Assembly: GCA_035545535.1 (NCBI GenBank)
Contig: DASZYF010000214.1
Coordinates: 1 to 9,424 of the forward strand
Source: DASZYF01 sp035545535
GTDB lineage: Bacteria > Actinomycetota > Actinomycetes > Mycobacteriales > CAJCIY01
Length of the DNA stretch: 9,424 bases
Direction of reading: 5' to 3'
Shown: positions 1 through 6,314 of the stretch, piece after piece
Position numbering within the stretch: position 1 is the stretch's first letter
Layout of the letters: the number at the start of each line of letters is the position of its first letter
Made by a program: the position numbers and the translations under genes
The notes under the pieces: generated by a model
Database searches by the model: none
What the model was told of the DNA's origin: nothing
The model's input: only the letters and a program-made list of their open reading frames with translations

Positions 1-459
1 CAGCGGTTCGACCTGCTCGAGGACCAGCTCGAGATCATCAAGCGGCTGTTCACCGGTGAGGTCGTCAGCTACGCGGGCAAGCAGGTCTCGCTGAAGGACG
101 CGCAGATGCGGCCGGTGCCGGTGCAGACGCCGCACCCGCCCATCTGGATCGGCGGCACCGGCCCCAAGCGCACCATCCCGCTGGTCGCCCGCTACGCCGA
201 CGTCTGGCACGCGTGGGGCTCGCCGGGCTCGCTCAAGGACGTCAACGCCCGCATCGACGAGCTCGCGCAGCAGGAGGGCCGGAAGCCCTCGGACATCCAG
301 CGGGCGAGCTCGCTGTCGCTCGACGACCTCGACGAGGCGCGCGGGCGCACGGCGAAGTGGGTCGACGCCGGGTACGACTACCTCGTGTGCGGCTGGCCCG
401 CGGCCGGCGACGCGCAGATCGAGGAGTTCGCCCGCACGGTCCTGCCCGACTTCGCCTAG
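1..459 (+). CDS. LLM class flavin/F420-dependent oxidoreductase, C-terminal part (5' end outside window)
   Basis: The reading frame is open from base 1 to the TAG at 457-459 and gives 152 residues with no start near the edge, so this is the 3' part of a longer gene; the family is usually about 280-350 residues. The fragment has the C-terminal half typical of luciferase-like monooxygenases: a helix with DQLEIIKRLFTGE, a pocket strand followed by RPVPVQTPHPPIWIGG (about residues 36-51), then GPKRTIPLVARYADVWH and a terminal helical segment. The PPIWIGG strand and the ADVW(H) segment are standard in this family, whose members use FMN or F420 in the cytosol. The N-terminal cofactor-binding part is absent, so flavin and F420 cannot be told apart; F420 is likely in an actinobacterium. 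The stop lies 9 nt before the alcohol dehydrogenase start, so the two are probably co-transcribed. The substrate is unknown. Confidence 0.88.
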   Translation, partial: QRFDLLEDQLEIIKRLFTGEVVSYAGKQVSLKDAQMRPVPVQTPHPPIWIGGTGPKRTIPLVARYADVWHAWGSPGSLKDVNARIDELAQQEGRKPSDIQRASSLSLDDLDEARGRTAKWVDAGYDYLVCGWPAAGDAQIEEFARTVLPDFA

Positions 460-468
460 GCACATCCG

Positions 469-1494
469 ATGCGCGCGGCGACCTACACGGCGGACGAGCC
501 GTCGCTCGTCATCAGCGACGTGCCGGACCCCGTGCCCGCGCCGGACGGCCTGGTGCTGCGCGTCGACGCGTGCGGCATCTGCGGGTCCGACCTGCACATG
601 GCGCACAACAAGCACGCGCCGCCCGGCACCGTGTTCGGGCACGAGTTCAGCGGCACCGTCGTCGCGGTCGGCGCGGACGTGACCGCTCACCGCGAGGGCG
701 ATCGCGTCGTCGGCTTCCCGCTCGGCAGCTGCGGACGGTGCGAGGGCTGCCGCGCCGGCCTGCCGTCGCGCTGCGGGCAGTCGGTGCTGACCGGTGCGCA
801 GGTGGCGGGTGCCTACGCCGAGCACGTCGCGCTCCCCGCGCGGGACGCGTGGGCGTTGCCCGACGGGCTGTCGTCCGAGCAGGGCGCACTCGTCGAGCCG
901 CTGGCCGTCGGCCTGCACGCGCTCAACAGCACGCCACGAGCCGACGGCGAGCCGGTGCTCGTCCTCGGCGCCGGCCCGGTGGGGTTGGCGGTGGCGCTGT
1001 GGGCGCGCGCGCTCGGCGCGCGCGAGGTCGTCGTGAGCGACCCGGTCGCGCACCGCCGCGCCCTGGCGGAGCGGCTCGGCGCGACGCCGGTGGACCCGAC
1101 GACACAGGACGTCATGCAGGAGTTCAACAAGGTCGCCGGCGGGCTGCCGAAGGCCGTCGTCGAGTGCATCGGCCGGCCGGGGGCGACGACCCTCGCCACC
1201 GACGTCGCGACCAACGGTGCGCACGTCACGTTCGTCGGCGCGTGCACGTCGCCCGACACCTACCTGCCGATCATCCCGACGATGAAGGAGCTCACGCTCC
1301 ACTACGTCGTCTACTACCACCGCGACGACTTCACCACGACGATCGAGCACCTCGCGTCCGGGCGCATCGACCCGCTGCCGCTCGTCACCGCGCGCATCGG
1401 GCTCGACGAGCTGCCGGCGCGCTTCGACGCGCTGCTCGGCGTCAACGACGACTGCAAGGTGCTCATCACACCGGGCGAGGAGAGGAAGCCGTGA
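469..1494 (+). CDS. Zinc-dependent alcohol dehydrogenase, medium-chain dehydrogenase/reductase family
   Basis: This 341-residue protein has the usual MDR length and domain order: an N-terminal GroES-like catalytic domain, a Rossmann domain and a return to the catalytic fold. The catalytic zinc ligands are visible as Cys38 in CGICGSD, His58-Glu59 in GHE and Glu143 in LVEPLAVG. The four structural-zinc cysteines are Cys88, Cys91, Cys94 and Cys102. The nucleotide-binding motif GAGPVG is at 167-172, and an acidic residue (Asp191) ends the second Rossmann strand, which favours NAD over NADP. The family oxidises secondary or primary alcohols, or sugars, reversibly to the carbonyl. The ATG start follows the previous stop by 9 nt and has no strong ribosome-binding site, as expected inside an operon. 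The stop overlaps the cupin GTG by 4 nt. From its neighbours it could supply a ketone or aldehyde to the cupin dioxygenase; that step is inferred. Confidence 0.93.
   Translation: MRAATYTADEPSLVISDVPDPVPAPDGLVLRVDACGICGSDLHMAHNKHAPPGTVFGHEFSGTVVAVGADVTAHREGDRVVGFPLGSCGRCEGCRAGLPSRCGQSVLTGAQVAGAYAEHVALPARDAWALPDGLSSEQGALVEPLAVGLHALNSTPRADGEPVLVLGAGPVGLAVALWARALGAREVVVSDPVAHRRALAERLGATPVDPTTQDVMQEFNKVAGGLPKAVVECIGRPGATTLATDVATNGAHVTFVGACTSPDTYLPIIPTMKELTLHYVVYYHRDDFTTTIEHLASGRIDPLPLVTARIGLDELPARFDALLGVNDDCKVLITPGEERKP
1478..1493 (+). promoter_or_regulatory. Ribosome-binding site deciding the cupin GTG start
   Basis: AGGAG at 1478-1482 lies 8 nt before GTG 1491-1493, inside the last codons of the alcohol dehydrogenase. 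The frame is open far upstream, but only this GTG combines a good ribosome-binding site, the expected cupin N terminus and the GTGA stop-start overlap. Confidence 0.75.
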
Positions 1495-1964
1495 CGATCG
1501 CCGACGTCGTGCCTACTGCGATCCACCGCGATGACGAGGCGCTGCCGTTCGCGCCCATCGCGCCGGGCGTCGAGAGCAAGGTCGCGCACATCGACATCAG
1601 CGAAGGGCTCTGGGTCGTGCGCTCACGCCTGCAGCCCGGCTACCGGGCCCAGACGCACCGGCACACCGGACCGGTCTTCGGCTTCACGCTCTCCGGCGCG
1701 TGGCACTACCTCGAGTCGGCCGACGACGTTAACCGGGCCGGCTCCTACCTCTACGAACCCGCCGGCTCGGTGCACACGCTGCACGTCCCCGACGACGCCA
1801 CCGAGCCGGCCGACGTGTGGTTCGCCATCTGGGGCGCCAACCTGAACCTCGACGCTGCGGGCAACGTCGAGACCGTCACCGACGCCGCTGCGATGCTCGC
1901 CGCCTACCGGTGGTCGTGCAAGAAGAACGGGCTCGGCGACCCGCCGGTCATCGTCGCCGGCTGA
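1491..1964 (+). CDS. Cupin protein of the 2,4'-dihydroxyacetophenone dioxygenase-like family
   Basis: This 157-residue single-domain cupin starts at a GTG that overlaps the TGA of the alcohol dehydrogenase. A good Shine-Dalgarno (AGGAG at 1478-1482, 8 nt upstream) fixes the start. The first cupin motif carries His56 and His58 (HRHTG) and continues into a GxWHYLE strand with Glu75. The second motif carries His95 (PAGSVHTLHV). Three histidines at this spacing suit a mononuclear iron centre. The HRHTG...G-W-Y-E pattern and size resemble 2,4'-dihydroxyacetophenone dioxygenase, which cleaves an alpha-hydroxyketone to a carboxylic acid plus formate using O2; acetylacetone-cleaving enzymes are more distant relatives. 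Coupling to a dehydrogenase that could make the ketone fits this. Many family members have no known substrate, so only 'putative C-C-bond-cleaving dioxygenase' is safe. The C terminus overlaps the convergent regulator gene by 17 nt. Confidence 0.85.
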   Translation: MTIADVVPTAIHRDDEALPFAPIAPGVESKVAHIDISEGLWVVRSRLQPGYRAQTHRHTGPVFGFTLSGAWHYLESADDVNRAGSYLYEPAGSVHTLHVPDDATEPADVWFAIWGANLNLDAAGNVETVTDAAAMLAAYRWSCKKNGLGDPPVIVAG

Positions 1965-2574
1965 CCTTCCGCTTGGGCTTCTCGTCGCCCGGCGGTTCGA
2001 TGCGGTCGAGCGACGCCTCGATGAAGCGCACCGTCTGGGCATGGCCGTTGGTCACGCCGAGCGCGCTCTCGAGCGCCATCGTCTGGCCGAGGCCCGACAT
2101 GACCAGGAGGGCGATCTCCGGCGGCAGCTGCTTCGCGGGCACGCCGGCCGCGGCCAGGGCGGTGGCCAGCGCTTCGCGCTGCGCGTCGTAGAAGCGATCC
2201 GCGTAGCGGGCGATCTCGGCGCGCAGCTCCGGGCGGTGCTTGGCCAGCGCCACGAACTCCACCGCGAACTGCGCCGCGCGCGGGTCGGTGTTGAGGCGCC
2301 ACAGGTTGTGCAGCGACGGGTCGGCCGCGACGGCGGACTCGAAGCGCTCGAGGTTTCGCTCGGCGTTGCGCCGGAAGATCTCGAGGAACAGCTCGTCCAT
2401 CGACGCGAAGTAGTAGTGCACCAGCTGCGGCTTCAGGTCGGCCTTCGCGCCCACGCGGCGGGAGGTGACGGCGGCGTAGCCCTCCTCGATGAGCAGCTGC
2501 TCGGCGGCGTCGACCAGGCGAGCCCGGGTGCGGGAGTCCGGGGCCCCCATCCGCCGGGCCGGAGCCGTGCTCAC
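1948..2574 (-). CDS. TetR/AcrR family transcriptional regulator
   Basis: This 208-residue protein has the usual TetR length. Residues about 15-60 form the N-terminal DNA-binding domain: TRARLVDAAEQLLIEEGYAAVTSRRVGAK, then a recognition helix around LKPQLVHYYF, followed by the typical MDELF continuation. The rest is a helical ligand-binding region, less conserved as usual, with a basic tail (KPKRKVSRRR). GTG 2574 is preferred because it keeps an ARRMGAPDS lead-in that I recall from related regulators; ATG 2550 (201 residues) is the alternative. The gene diverges from the cytochrome P450, and the 116-bp space between them carries nested dyads, so it very likely represses itself and the P450 and is released by a pathway ligand. 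Control of the other operons is possible but not shown. The 3' end overlaps the cupin gene tail to tail by 17 nt. Confidence 0.92.
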   Translation of the reverse strand: MSTAPARRMGAPDSRTRARLVDAAEQLLIEEGYAAVTSRRVGAKADLKPQLVHYYFASMDELFLEIFRRNAERNLERFESAVAADPSLHNLWRLNTDPRAAQFAVEFVALAKHRPELRAEIARYADRFYDAQREALATALAAAGVPAKQLPPEIALLVMSGLGQTMALESALGVTNGHAQTVRFIEASLDRIEPPGDEKPKRKVSRRR

Positions 2575-2581
2575 GATCCCA

Positions 2582-2649
2582 GGGTGCCACGGTTTGCTGG
2601 GCACTTGCACAGCAGGTTTTGGCGAGTGCACAATGTGCGGGCGGCACCC
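2582..2649. promoter_or_regulatory. Divergent TetR/P450 promoter region with concentric dyads (putative operator)
   Basis: The only gap between the divergent regulator and P450 genes contains two inverted repeats sharing nearly one centre at about 2615. The outer pair is GGGTGCC (2582-2588) with GGCACCC (2643-2649), a perfect 7-bp match. The inner pair is GCACTTGC (2601-2608) with GCGAGTGC (2622-2629), 7 of 8 matching. An 11-bp perfect palindrome, GCACAATGTGC, lies at 2628-2638, and TGCTG/CAGCA pairs at 2595-2599 and 2610-2614. Dyads of this size between a tetR-type gene and its divergent neighbour are typical operators. No convincing -35/-10 pair stands out, so the transcription starts are not assigned. 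Confidence 0.55.
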
Positions 2650-2679
2650 GGGAGCGGCGCCACCCTCGACGTGAAGGCG

Positions 2680-2693
2680 AAGGAGCCCTCGTG
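2680..2693 (+). promoter_or_regulatory. Ribosome-binding site deciding the P450 GTG start
   Basis: AAGGAG at 2680-2685 lies 5 nt before GTG 2691-2693. The frame is also open from an ATG at 2619, but that ATG has no ribosome-binding site, sits beside the putative operator and would add 24 residues of shadow-like sequence. The GTG gives the expected P450 N terminus. Confidence 0.8.
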
Positions 2694-3980
2694 ACCGACG
2701 TGCAGACGATCGACTACTTCGCCGACCCGTCACTGATCGAGGATCCCTACCCCTACTTCGACGCCCTGCGCGGTGAGTGCCCCGTCCTGGCCCTGCCGCA
2801 CCTCGGGGTCGTCGCCGTCACCGGCTACGACGCCGCGATGGAGATCTACAAGGACACCGAGAACTTCTCGTCGTGCAACTCGGTCATCGGGCCGTTCGTG
2901 CAGTTCCCGGTGCCGCTCGAGGGCGATGACATCTCCGGCATCGTCGCGGCGCACCGGCACGCGATCCCGATGAACGAGCACATGGTCACGATGGACCCGC
3001 CGCAGCACACTCGCGAGCGCGGTCTGACCATGAAGCTCATCACCCCGAAGCGCCTCAAGGAGAACGAGGACTTCGTCGAGCAGCAGGCCGACGCCATGCT
3101 CGACGCGCTGCTCCCGCTCGGCGGCTGCGAGTACATCAAGGAGTTCAGCCAGCCCTTCGCGATGCTCGTCATCGCCGACCTGCTCGGGGTGCCGGCGGAG
3201 GACCACGAGGAGTTCCGCAAGGGCTTCGGGGTCAACAGCACCCCGGGCGCCGTCGGCGTCAGCGGCTACGAAGGCGGCGAGGGTGAGGGCGGCGCGCTCA
3301 ACGCGCTCGCCTGGTGCGACGAGCGGTTCACCGTCTACGTCGAGGACCGGCGGGCCAACCCGCGCAAGGACTACCTCACCGACCTCGCGCTCGCGACCTA
3401 CCCCGACGGCTCGACGCCCGAGGTCACCGCGGTCGTGCGCAGCGCGACGTTCCTGTTCGCCGCCGGCCAGGAGACCACCGCGCGCCTGCTCGCCTCCGCG
3501 ATGAAGCACCTCGCGGAGCACCCCGACGTGCAGGACGCGCTGCGCGCCGACCGTTCGCGCATCCCCGAGTTCATCGAGGAGGTGCTGCGCCTCGAGAGCC
3601 CGGTGAAGACCGACTTCCGCCTCGCGCTGCGCACCACCACCATCGGCGACCTCGAGGTGAAGGCCGGCACGCCGGTGATGCTGCTCAACGGCGCGGCCAA
3701 CCGCGACCCGGAGCAGTTCGAGTGCCCAGCCGAGCTCCGCCTCGGTCGCGAGAACGTGCGCAACCACATCGCCTTCGGTCGCGGCGTGCACTCCTGCCCG
3801 GGCGGTCCGCTTGCCCGCGTCGAGGGCCGCATCGCGATCGACCGCATCCTCGACCGCACCCGCAACATCCGGCTGTCCGAGGAGCACCACGGTCCGGCGG
3901 ACGACCGGCGCTTCACCTACGCGCCGACGTGGATCCTGCGCGGCCTCGTCGACCTGCACATCGAGTGGGACCCGGCCTGA
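2691..3980 (+). CDS. Cytochrome P450 monooxygenase
   Basis: This 429-residue soluble bacterial class P450 has no membrane anchor. The start region, with FADPSLIEDPYPYFDALR, is typical of bacterial P450s. The I-helix oxygen-activation motif AGQETT lies at 258-263, with Glu261-Thr262 near the usual acid-threonine pair. The K-helix ExxR is Glu297-Arg300. The haem loop FGRGVHSCPGG begins at Phe362, with Cys369 as the thiolate ligand. All essential residues are present, so the enzyme should be active. It inserts one oxygen atom from O2 into a substrate and needs electrons from a ferredoxin and reductase, neither of which is encoded here. The divergent TetR gene is its likely regulator. In this catabolic setting it may perform an early hydroxylation. 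The substrate and the CYP family number cannot be read from the sequence alone. Confidence 0.96.
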   Translation: MTDVQTIDYFADPSLIEDPYPYFDALRGECPVLALPHLGVVAVTGYDAAMEIYKDTENFSSCNSVIGPFVQFPVPLEGDDISGIVAAHRHAIPMNEHMVTMDPPQHTRERGLTMKLITPKRLKENEDFVEQQADAMLDALLPLGGCEYIKEFSQPFAMLVIADLLGVPAEDHEEFRKGFGVNSTPGAVGVSGYEGGEGEGGALNALAWCDERFTVYVEDRRANPRKDYLTDLALATYPDGSTPEVTAVVRSATFLFAAGQETTARLLASAMKHLAEHPDVQDALRADRSRIPEFIEEVLRLESPVKTDFRLALRTTTIGDLEVKAGTPVMLLNGAANRDPEQFECPAELRLGRENVRNHIAFGRGVHSCPGGPLARVEGRIAIDRILDRTRNIRLSEEHHGPADDRRFTYAPTWILRGLVDLHIEWDPA

Positions 3981-3984
3981 CGTC

Positions 3985-4008
3985 CCGCCGCGTGGCCGTC
4001 AGCGGCGG
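3985..4008. terminator. Possible shared hairpin between convergent P450 and LLM genes
   Basis: CCGCCGC (3985-3991) and GCGGCGG (4002-4008) form a perfect 7-bp GC stem with a 10-nt loop. It lies in the 18-nt gap between the convergent stop codons and runs into the last codons of the LLM gene. It could slow polymerase from both sides, but there is no T-run on either strand, and chance stems are common at this GC content. Confidence 0.35.
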
Positions 4009-4901
4009 ACCGCGGGGATCACGTCGCTGAGCAGGCGGTCGATGACGGTGTCGGCGTCGCCGGGGTCGCAGGCGGGCAGGAAGACGAAGTGCCGCGCGCC
4101 GGCATCGACGAACGCGCTGAGCTTCTCGGCCACCTCGTCGACCGTCCCTGACGCGGTCACGCTGTCGACCATCGCGGCGAAGTCCTTGTCGTAGAGGCCG
4201 CCGAGCGAGCGCGCGGTCGCCTCGCGGGCTTGCCGCCCGTCTCTCCCGACGTTGACGAAGACGAACACGTGCCAGCCGAAGCCGGACAAGTCGCGGTTGG
4301 CCGCGGCGGCGATCGCCCGGATCTCGGCGGCGGACTCGGCGTAGCGCCGCGGCGAGCAGAGGTAGGGGATCCAGCCGTCCCCGAGCAGGGCCACGCGACG
4401 CAACGCGTTGCCCTTGCGGCCGGCGATGACGATGGGCGGTCCGCCGGGCTGCACCGGAGCAGGGTGGATGCGCACGTCCTGCATCGGGTAGTAGCGGCCG
4501 TCGTGCGAGACCGACTCGCCGGACCACAGCGTGCGCAGCAGCGGGATCGCTTCGTCGCACCGTGGGGCGCGCTCACCGATGGGCACGCCGCAGGCCCGGA
4601 ACTCGGCCGGGTACTCACCGCCGATGCCGACGCCCAGCGTGACGCGCCCGCCGGTGTCGCGGTCGAGGTCGGCGACCTGCTTGGCGACGATGGCCGGCGC
4701 GTACAGCGGCAGCAGCAGGACCGCGGTGCCGATGCGCACCCGCTCGGTCACGGCGGCGAGCCGTGCGAGCTGCACCATCGCCTCCGGCGACGGGTTGCGC
4801 GAGGCGACGTGGCCCCCGACCCAGAGCGAGTCGATGGGCAGCTGCTCCAGCTCAGCGGCCCGGCGCCCGGGGCCACCGGCCATGAACCCGATCGAGATCA
4901 C
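3999..4901 (-). CDS. LLM class F420-dependent oxidoreductase
   Basis: This 300-residue protein is full length for the luciferase-like TIM-barrel family. It begins with the strand VISIGFMAGG, followed by LPIDSLWVGGH and VRIGTAVLLLPLYAPAIVAK (about 55-74). The family signature GRVTLGVGIGGEYPAEF is near 85-101, and the GGPPIVIAG strand is near 153-161. The C terminus carries the GTVDEVAEKL helix common in F420-dependent members. The expected role is hydride transfer, or F420- or flavin-linked oxidation, of a small cytosolic substrate. GTG 4901 is chosen because it overlaps the TGA of the upstream esterase by 4 nt (GTGA), a translational-coupling arrangement; the open frame further upstream reads through esterase sequence. 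It is the last gene of the four-gene operon and belongs to a visibly different subgroup from the LLM fragment at the left edge. F420 rather than FMN is inferred. Confidence 0.9.
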   Translation of the reverse strand: MISIGFMAGGPGRRAAELEQLPIDSLWVGGHVASRNPSPEAMVQLARLAAVTERVRIGTAVLLLPLYAPAIVAKQVADLDRDTGGRVTLGVGIGGEYPAEFRACGVPIGERAPRCDEAIPLLRTLWSGESVSHDGRYYPMQDVRIHPAPVQPGGPPIVIAGRKGNALRRVALLGDGWIPYLCSPRRYAESAAEIRAIAAAANRDLSGFGWHVFVFVNVGRDGRQAREATARSLGGLYDKDFAAMVDSVTASGTVDEVAEKLSAFVDAGARHFVFLPACDPGDADTVIDRLLSDVIPAVRR

Positions 4902-6268
4902 CGGGCGATCGTCACCGCGACGGATCCGGGCGGGCCGGAGTCGAGAGGGAACGAGAGGCGGAGGTGACCGCGCTTCCCCGCGCGCAGCACCAGGGTGCGC
5001 ACACCGGCCGACGAGCGCAGGGTCACCCTGAGCTTCGCGTTCGCCTTGTAGAACGCGGGCGTCACGACCGACGCCGTCCCGACGCCCGACAGCTCGAAGC
5101 CGTGCGACGACGCCCCGGAGAGGTGGCTCCACGCGTAGGTGTCAGCACGGGTGAACGACACCGTCCAGCCCCACTGCGACCACGACTTCTCGATCGAGTC
5201 GTACGCCGTCGGGGCGGGCGCGGCGGGGCGGCCGTCGAAGTCGCGCATGATGTGCGGCAGGAACCACGTGAGGTCGCGCTGCCAGTAGGGCCAGCTGTGC
5301 GTGCCCGGCCCGTAGTCGACGAGGTGCACGTTCGTCATGCCGAGCTCGCCGGCGTGCTTGGCCATCGCGAGCGTGAGCTTGTGCCCGAGGACCTCGATCC
5401 CCATGAGCGCCGGGTTGGGCGGGCCGGCGGGCTCGATGGGTCCTGGGTAGCCGTTGCCCGAGTACAGCCACACGTCCATGCCGCGCAGGTTGGGCAGCAG
5501 CGTCGTCGGGTCGTGCCCCTGCCAGCTGACCTCGTCGGTCGCGGGGTCACCGAAGATGGTGAACGGGCCGACCTGCGACGCCGTCTCGGTGCCGATGACG
5601 AAGCTGTGCCCGAGCGGCCCGTCGACATCGTCGTAGGCGATGTCGACGGCACCGGACATCGCGGCTGCGGCGACGAACATGTCCGGGTGCCGCGCCGGGT
5701 AGTAGACCGATCCGAAGCCGCCCTGCGACAGGCCCGCCACCGCGCGGCCGTCACGGTTGGCCCGGGTGCGGAAGCTCGCATCGATCCACGGGATCATCTG
5801 GTCGATGTAGTAGGTCTCCCACTGGTTCGGTCCGAGCGCCGTCGTGGTGTCCTGCCAGTTGGCGAACCAACCGGCGGTAGCGACACCGACGTCGGTCGAC
5901 ACCACGATCAGCGGCAGCCCGGCCGTGAGCTGCTCCGCCTTGCCCTCGGTGAACCAGTCGGCCGCGTGGCCGCCGGTGCCGGTGATCAGGTAGAGCACGG
6001 GGTAGCGCTGGTCCGGGTGCTGCGCGTAGCCCGTCGGCAGGGCGACGCGGATGTTCGTCGGTCGTTGGATCGCGGCCGTCTCCACGTCGATGCTGACCTG
6101 ACGTTCGTCGACGCGCGTGACCTTGGTGATGTGCAGCCCGAAGCCGTCGCGCAGGGTCGGCGTCGCGGGCCCCGCGGCCCGTCCCGGCGCGCCCGCGAGC
6201 ACGAGCGCCATCACCAGCCCGGCGCTCGCTCCAATGCGCGCGCCCCGCACGCGGCTCGCAACCCTCAT
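4898..6268 (-). CDS. Secreted alpha/beta-hydrolase, antigen 85/esterase D-like, with C-terminal beta-rich extension
   Basis: This 456-residue precursor starts at ATG 6268 behind a GAAGGGG ribosome-binding site. Residues 1 to about 32 form a signal peptide: an arginine-rich start, a hydrophobic core (AGLVMALVLAGA) and an alanine-rich cleavage region. The hydrolase domain (about 45-345) resembles the PF00756 esterase/antigen 85 family. The nucleophile is Ser181 in GLSQGG, the histidine is His324 in GTHSWPYW, which closely matches the antigen 85 histidine motif, and Glu292 is a likely acid. The Glu-His separation of 32 residues equals my recollection of antigen 85. Residues about 352-456 form an extra Trp-, Ser- and Val-rich domain ending in predicted beta strands. 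It probably hydrolyses, or transfers acyl groups between, lipid or other esters outside the membrane. It is third in the operon, 46 nt after the CoA ligase and overlapping the LLM gene by 4 nt. Mycolyltransferase activity is possible but not shown. Confidence 0.88.
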   Translation of the reverse strand: MRVASRVRGARIGASAGLVMALVLAGAPGRAAGPATPTLRDGFGLHITKVTRVDERQVSIDVETAAIQRPTNIRVALPTGYAQHPDQRYPVLYLITGTGGHAADWFTEGKAEQLTAGLPLIVVSTDVGVATAGWFANWQDTTTALGPNQWETYYIDQMIPWIDASFRTRANRDGRAVAGLSQGGFGSVYYPARHPDMFVAAAAMSGAVDIAYDDVDGPLGHSFVIGTETASQVGPFTIFGDPATDEVSWQGHDPTTLLPNLRGMDVWLYSGNGYPGPIEPAGPPNPALMGIEVLGHKLTLAMAKHAGELGMTNVHLVDYGPGTHSWPYWQRDLTWFLPHIMRDFDGRPAAPAPTAYDSIEKSWSQWGWTVSFTRADTYAWSHLSGASSHGFELSGVGTASVVTPAFYKANAKLRVTLRSSAGVRTLVLRAGKRGHLRLSFPLDSGPPGSVAVTIAR

Positions 6269-6282
6269 GCCCGAACCCCTTC
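6266..6282 (-). promoter_or_regulatory. Ribosome-binding site deciding the esterase start
   Basis: On the minus strand GAAGGGG (complement of 6276-6282) lies 7 nt before ATG 6268. This start gives a clean signal peptide, while the upstream ATG at 6346 would overlap the ligase gene and bury the signal sequence behind 26 polar residues. Confidence 0.7.
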
Positions 6283-6314
6283 GTCCGGCCGTCGTGCCCG
6301 AAGGCTCGGACAGC

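Noticed and set aside
1003..1026. GC-only self-complementary stretch (repeated GCGCGC) in the alcohol dehydrogenase gene
   Set aside because: It encodes the conserved Ala-Arg-Ala-Leu-Gly-Ala-Arg helix and reflects GC-rich codon choice; a regulatory role is not supported.
213..1490. Long plus-strand open frame that ends in the cupin gene
   Set aside because: Its first 426 codons run in another frame through the LLM and alcohol dehydrogenase genes and are arginine-rich, low-complexity shadow sequence. Only the part from GTG 1491 is a real gene.
2730..3959. 409-codon antisense open frame opposite the P450
   Set aside because: Its composition (Val, Glu, Arg, Gly and Leu in monotonous runs) is what reading the opposite strand of a GC-rich gene gives, and the P450 on the other strand has every family motif.
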